From assembly GCF_900460525.1 (NCBI RefSeq), contig NZ_UHIY01000002.1, forward strand, positions 1 to 8,332: a stretch of 8,332 nt of DNA, read 5' to 3'. The translations under genes and the position numbers were made by a program. Position 1 is the first letter of the stretch, and each line of letters begins with the position of its first letter. Source of the stretch: Yersinia kristensenii (lineage in GTDB: Bacteria; Pseudomonadota; Gammaproteobacteria; Enterobacterales; Enterobacteriaceae). Shown here piece by piece: positions 5,379 to 8,332 of this stretch. The notes below the pieces were generated by a model. It had not been told where the DNA came from. It was given only the letters and a program-made list of their open reading frames with translations, and made no database searches.

Positions 5379-5483
5379 CTATCTTTCCCCGCTCTGAAGG
5401 CGGGGGGTGTCGCGCACCGTGTCATCTGGCGCATATTCGCAATTGTTTTCATAGAAACCGACAGTGGATTCTGAATAAAGCAT
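5379..5483 (-). pseudogene. tfa: Tail fibre assembly protein, truncated at its N-terminal part by the IS relic
   Basis: One base after the tail fibre stop, an ATG (5481-5483) begins [20 protein letters not shown] followed by DTV. This is the typical opening of phage tail fibre assembly chaperones (FYS.ST.GFY...PDDAV). After about 24 residues the frame enters the IS200/IS605 left-end sequence (TPRLQSGER) and stops at 5379-5381. Full-length Tfa proteins are commonly about 130-200 residues, so nearly all of it is lost, and no C-terminal part is recognisable beyond the IS. Tfa helps fibres fold and trimerise and is generally encoded right after the fibre gene, as here. Loss of it would be expected to impair fibre assembly if no second copy exists. 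Confidence 0.7.
5387..5405 (-). repeat. IS left-end type hairpin
   Basis: CCCCGC (5387-5392) and GCGGGG (5400-5405) form a six-pair GC-only stem with loop TCTGAAG. It shares the CTGAAGG core with the hairpin at 5170-5189. That supports a matching left-end palindrome of the same IS element rather than a transcription terminator, since no T run follows on either strand. Confidence 0.55.
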
Positions 5484-5484
5484 A

Positions 5485-6684
5485 TTATTTTCCTATTGAT
5501 AACCACAGTGCCTTAGCGCCACTAGCTGCACTATCACCATAGTGAGTAATTCTGATACTTGTCAGCACAGCAGAAGGTACATATACGTTGTCGGGGGAAG
5601 CCCCTTGGGCGGAATTAAATATCGCACCAGACCAGTAGTTTCCTTCTGAGTAAGCATGTGGCAGGGTAATGACTACACTTGCATTATTTGATGGGATCGT
5701 CCATGTTCCCCACTGAATAATATGTCCGGTTGGAAATTTTATGTGATTAGCATCACCTGAAAAACCAAGGTAGCTTATCAGTGCAGTGAGACTCTCTGAT
5801 GAAAGTAAGTTCTTTCCGACTTGTGTTAAGTCAACTAATCCCGCCGCTTTATTACTTGTGAAATACGGCAATTTGTTCGCTGAAGCAACTAATGCCGACA
5901 GCGCTGTAAGATTTTGCGATAATTTTTGTTTATCGCTCAATAATACATCAATGCCAAGTTTTTTAATTGCCTCTTCTGCTGTTGTCGCTCCCGTTCCTCC
6001 AGCATCAATTGAGGCTGGAATTTTCCCTGTATTTTTGTTTGCAAAATACCATCCAGTGTTATCAATTCTCAGATAGGTATCATCATTAGGCGAAAAAATA
6101 CGCGTAGCATCTGCTGCCTGCTGGAATTTTCCTAAACGAAGGTTTTTGACAAAGAGTGCTGGGTCGGGAATATCAGCACCATTCTGGTTTTTTTGTAATG
6201 CCCCCACTGCCAGATTGACGGTCTCCCGCAAATCAAGATTATCAACAAAGCGTGGTTTGTCAGGGATATCCGCACCATTTTGCTCTTTCTGTAAAAAAGT
6301 CTCGTTTACCTCTCCTCGACTGTATATATCAAGATTTCTTCGTGCTTCAGCTTTATTACTTAAATCGGAGAGATTTTTAATAATATTAAGATAACGCTCA
6401 TCCAATTGTGCTTTCGCATTATTAAATAATGCTGTAACTAGAGATACTTTAAGTTTATCCAGATTACCATCATCTAATATATCATCACCTGAATTTTCAG
6501 CCATAAACTCAGCAACGACGTGAGAAATAACAGATGATTGTCGCCAAACTTTATTAAGTTGTTCACTTCTGGCAATACCGGATTGAAAACCATTTATAAC
6601 TGCAATCAACTCATCGAATTCGGCTTGAGTAAGTACATTGGCATTTTTACCAATAGCAAATGCTTTAAATTCATTTTTAGGCAT
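5485..6684 (-). CDS. Phage tail fibre protein with gp53-like C-terminal domain
   Basis: The 399-residue protein starts at ATG 6682-6684 with GAGGGA just upstream, and is separated from the preceding gene's stop by one base. The N-terminal 60 residues ([20 protein letters not shown] and after) probably attach to the baseplate. Residues 95-190 are shaft repeats, including two copies of [15 protein letters not shown] (131-156 and 163-187). Segments [17 protein letters not shown] and [20 protein letters not shown] are recurrent tail fibre motifs. The C-terminal 80 residues (GHIIQWGTW to KALWLSIGK) resemble the gp53-like receptor-binding domain with its WLxIG ending. It is intact, and likely forms a trimer that binds the host surface. 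The following assembly gene is broken. Confidence 0.88.
   Translation of the reverse strand: MPKNEFKAFAIGKNANVLTQAEFDELIAVINGFQSGIARSEQLNKVWRQSSVISHVVAEFMAENSGDDILDDGNLDKLKVSLVTALFNNAKAQLDERYLNIIKNLSDLSNKAEARRNLDIYSRGEVNETFLQKEQNGADIPDKPRFVDNLDLRETVNLAVGALQKNQNGADIPDPALFVKNLRLGKFQQAADATRIFSPNDDTYLRIDNTGWYFANKNTGKIPASIDAGGTGATTAEEAIKKLGIDVLLSDKQKLSQNLTALSALVASANKLPYFTSNKAAGLVDLTQVGKNLLSSESLTALISYLGFSGDANHIKFPTGHIIQWGTWTIPSNNASVVITLPHAYSEGNYWSGAIFNSAQGASPDNVYVPSAVLTSIRITHYGDSAASGAKALWLSIGK
6124..6294 (-). repeat. Imperfect direct repeat in the tail fibre gene
   Basis: Two segments encoding [20 protein letters not shown] (from 6294 downward) and [20 protein letters not shown] (from 6198 downward) lie 96 bases apart. 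They are shaft modules of the fibre. Such repeats allow length change by recombination and domain swapping with related fibres. Confidence 0.75.
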
Positions 6685-6685
6685 A

Positions 6686-7261
6686 TTATCCCTCGATAAT
6701 ATCGTAATTCACTGTTATTCCTAAAGGCTTTATTGAAAGGTATCCTTGTTTGATAATTTCTTTCGTGATGTTGTCTACTTTTTTTCCCTTAACAGTCACG
6801 GTCATTGACATATCGCCATTATCAATAAAACTAATATTAAAGTCTCCATTTGGGTAAATACTATCTAAAATACCAGGTAAAGACTCACATGTTCCATCCC
6901 AATTATTTGCACCTATTTTTGCTCTCAATATCGTACGATAACTAACATCATCTAAATCTAAATAACCAAATTCAGAGTCATACCTATTTTTCCAATAACC
7001 ATAATCAAACCCTAAAGCGGGGCTATCTAGCGTAAAAAAATAATCATCTATCGGGGCTTTAATTCTACGACTTCGCCCCACCCACTCACCAATAATATCT
7101 AATTGCTTACCTACTGCCTTGTCTAAATCAAAAATAGTTATCAGCGAGTTAGCCACATCCAAACCACGGCTAAAAGCGTCGGTTATAGTTTCAATGGTTA
7201 AGTGATATTTCGGTGCGCTACGCTGGTTGGATGGGATTAATTCAGAATACCGATTGGTCAT
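6686..7261 (-). CDS. DUF2612 phage tail/baseplate protein
   Basis: The 191-residue protein begins at ATG 7259-7261, overlapping the baseplate J stop as ATGA, and ends one base before the tail fibre start. Conserved blocks of DUF2612 are plain: DLDKAVGKQLDIIGEWVGRS (45-64), YRTILRAKIGANNWDGT (108-124) and GYLSIKPLGITVNY (173-186). The family occupies the position of Mu gp48/P2 gpI-like proteins between baseplate J and the tail fibre. It is believed to help close the baseplate or join the fibre to it. The protein is complete and without lesions. Tight coupling on both sides supports one late operon on this strand. Confidence 0.88.
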   Translation of the reverse strand: MTNRYSELIPSNQRSAPKYHLTIETITDAFSRGLDVANSLITIFDLDKAVGKQLDIIGEWVGRSRRIKAPIDDYFFTLDSPALGFDYGYWKNRYDSEFGYLDLDDVSYRTILRAKIGANNWDGTCESLPGILDSIYPNGDFNISFIDNGDMSMTVTVKGKKVDNITKEIIKQGYLSIKPLGITVNYDIIEG

Positions 7262-8332
7262 GAAACCACCGTTACTACCTTCACATTCTCAGGCTTACAC
7301 GTTGCCACTTGATTAAACGCAATATCAATATTAACTACTGATACTGATTGTGATGTTCCAATTTCAATAGATAAAACGTTGTACGTTTCACCACCAGATG
7401 AATTGCTTAAGTTGGCAGGAACAAATAAACGAGATAAATAAACATCATCCCCCATATAGAGTGAATTAATGTATTCACTCACGGATGAAGAAATAGAATT
7501 CCCTATATCAGTTGTGTACCCTGCCAGCGGTTTAATTTTAATCTCTACAAATATTGGTATCTGTTCTGGCCGAAAAAATTTAATAATCTTTTCATTACCA
7601 TATGCATCTTTAATCGTTTCAATTGTGGTGCCATAAGTCGGGATGCCAGGTGTTTTCTTTAACGCGATTGTCTCTGCAATCGCTTTAGAATCGCCGCCCT
7701 CCACCACACAAGCAATACTGTATGCTGGTATACCTATATCACTTACAGTGTTCGTGTCATTATCGTAAACACATTGGCGCGTCACGCCGTTTAAATTAGC
7801 CAGTGCGCCCCGTAGCCCATCAATAACGGTTCGAGATGGCATAGCTACAGATTGTGCTTGCCGTATCCGCAGTTCTGTATCTTTTTCAACATTTCGCCCA
7901 ACCACTGCTGCTTGCGGGTTAGTCACTGTTTGCCACCCAAGCGTTGGTGTGGCAATTTCGATAATATCTCCCGCCATAGCACTGATCGCCCCACTAGTCT
8001 GGCATACGGCAGTTGCTACAGCCTCACCATGTAAATCTAACGTCACCGACTCCGGTAGCTGCCAGACATTACCAACTTTATCTCTTACAGCTCCATTTTT
8101 AATGACTGTTCCAACCCGGCCTGATAGCAATAGATCTACCGTTGAATAACTACCAGGCTTGCGTGAGATACCGTTTATCTTAACGTTTCTGGATAGCCCC
8201 TCACCCACCGCAGTTGATGGCTAAATGAGTTATAAGCGCCAATTACCGCGTTATTGCATCCATGCATCGCATAGGCAATCAGAGAAAGCAAAACACCATC
8301 TTTACTATCGGGTTCAATATAAATATCTTCGC
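7258..8332 (-). pseudogene. Baseplate J/gp47-like protein, frameshifted and cut by the window edge
   Basis: A long frame from 8208 down to the TGA at 7258-7260 gives 316 residues beginning GEGLSRNVKINGISRKPGSY and ending ENVKVVTVVS. It has the features of the Mu gp47/P2 gpJ baseplate wedge family (SYSTVDLLLSG, QLPESVTLD, ELRIRQAQSVAMPSRTVIDG). The apparent GTG start at 8206-8208 is not the real one: the matching N-terminal part lies upstream in another frame, as EDIYIEPDSKDGVLLSLIAY then GAYNSFS. That frame reads on to a TAA at 8175-8177. Adding one base to the GG at 8219-8220 (giving CCC on the coding strand) joins the two as NSFSPSTAVGEGLSR. So one base appears deleted. The 5' end lies outside the window. 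A sequencing error is possible because this is the only lesion in the gene. Confidence 0.85.

Larger units (their letters stand above)
5160..5410 (-). mobile_element. IS200/IS605 (TnpB-type) deletion derivative
   Basis: Reading the minus strand, this relic starts with a hairpin sequence (CCCCGC/GCGGGG at 5387-5405) and soon enters the last 50 or so codons of a tnpB gene. It ends in the typical right-end sequence, seen on the plus strand as TTGACATCCTCC (5160-5171), followed by CCTGAAGG and GGATTCCTGC. The two ends carry related hairpins, both with a CTGAAGG loop, as expected for the subterminal palindromes recognised by TnpA of this group. Most of tnpB and any tnpA are missing, so the element cannot move by itself but could be mobilised by a TnpA in trans. 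It is inserted in the tail fibre assembly gene. Exact borders are approximate, particularly the left end near 5405-5415. Confidence 0.7.

Noticed and set aside
5387..5405. Intrinsic terminator for the late operon
   Set aside because: The GC stem has no T run on either strand, and its loop matches the IS right-end hairpin, so an IS end explains it better.
5306..5506. Minus-strand ORF of 66 codons
   Set aside because: It overlaps the end of the tail fibre and the truncated assembly gene in another frame; it only reads the IS left-end sequence.
5228..5542. Plus-strand ORF of 104 codons
   Set aside because: It is antisense to the TnpB fragment, the assembly gene start and the tail fibre end; proline-rich shadow composition.
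1..8332. CRISPR array
   Set aside because: No regularly spaced repeats occur; the only repeats are short hairpins and coding duplications.

Overview
The window is phage-derived DNA from a gammaproteobacterium, most likely an enterobacterium. The strongest support is the integrase and excisionase: they match the phage lambda pair in length, order, overlap and active-site residues. The low-to-moderate GC, the decayed prophage genes and the IS200/IS605 relic would fit Photorhabdus, Xenorhabdus or Providencia-like hosts, but that genus-level guess is weak. No ordinary chromosomal gene was recognised.

Left part (1-4803, all + strand): this reads like the left (pL) operon of a lambdoid phage running toward int. 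It holds a recombination/modification block that is largely broken: a tail of an unknown gene, a coiled-coil ORF, a PD-(D/E)XK exonuclease with several frameshifts, a stub of an MT-A70 adenine methyltransferase, and a second DNA methyltransferase with one frameshift in a T run. After it comes a tight run of small, apparently intact early genes (1952-3323) with start/stop overlaps, a tiny membrane peptide, then a lambda-type excisionase and an intact tyrosine integrase.

Middle (4804-5484): a non-coding, AT-rich stretch just after int is the expected place for the attachment site. It contains two perfect inverted repeats, a match to the IHF consensus and a terminator. It is followed by a short IS200/IS605 (TnpB-type) deletion relic that replaces most of a tail-fibre-assembly gene.

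Right part (5379-8332, all - strand): contractile-tail late genes in the order baseplate J (frameshifted, cut by the window edge), a DUF2612 tail protein, a tail fibre, and the start of a tail fibre assembly gene. The tail module is of the myovirus kind while the early module is lambdoid, a combination known from SfV-like phages.

The layout early genes > xis > int > att < tfa < tail fibre < baseplate is the order of a free lambdoid phage genome around attP. In a simple integrated prophage that junction is split. The window therefore suggests tandem prophages, two abutting prophage remnants, an unintegrated phage or plasmid-prophage, or an unsplit attP. I did not find an intact new defence or cargo system; the unusual things are this junction, the IS relic with its two hairpins, and the uneven gene decay.
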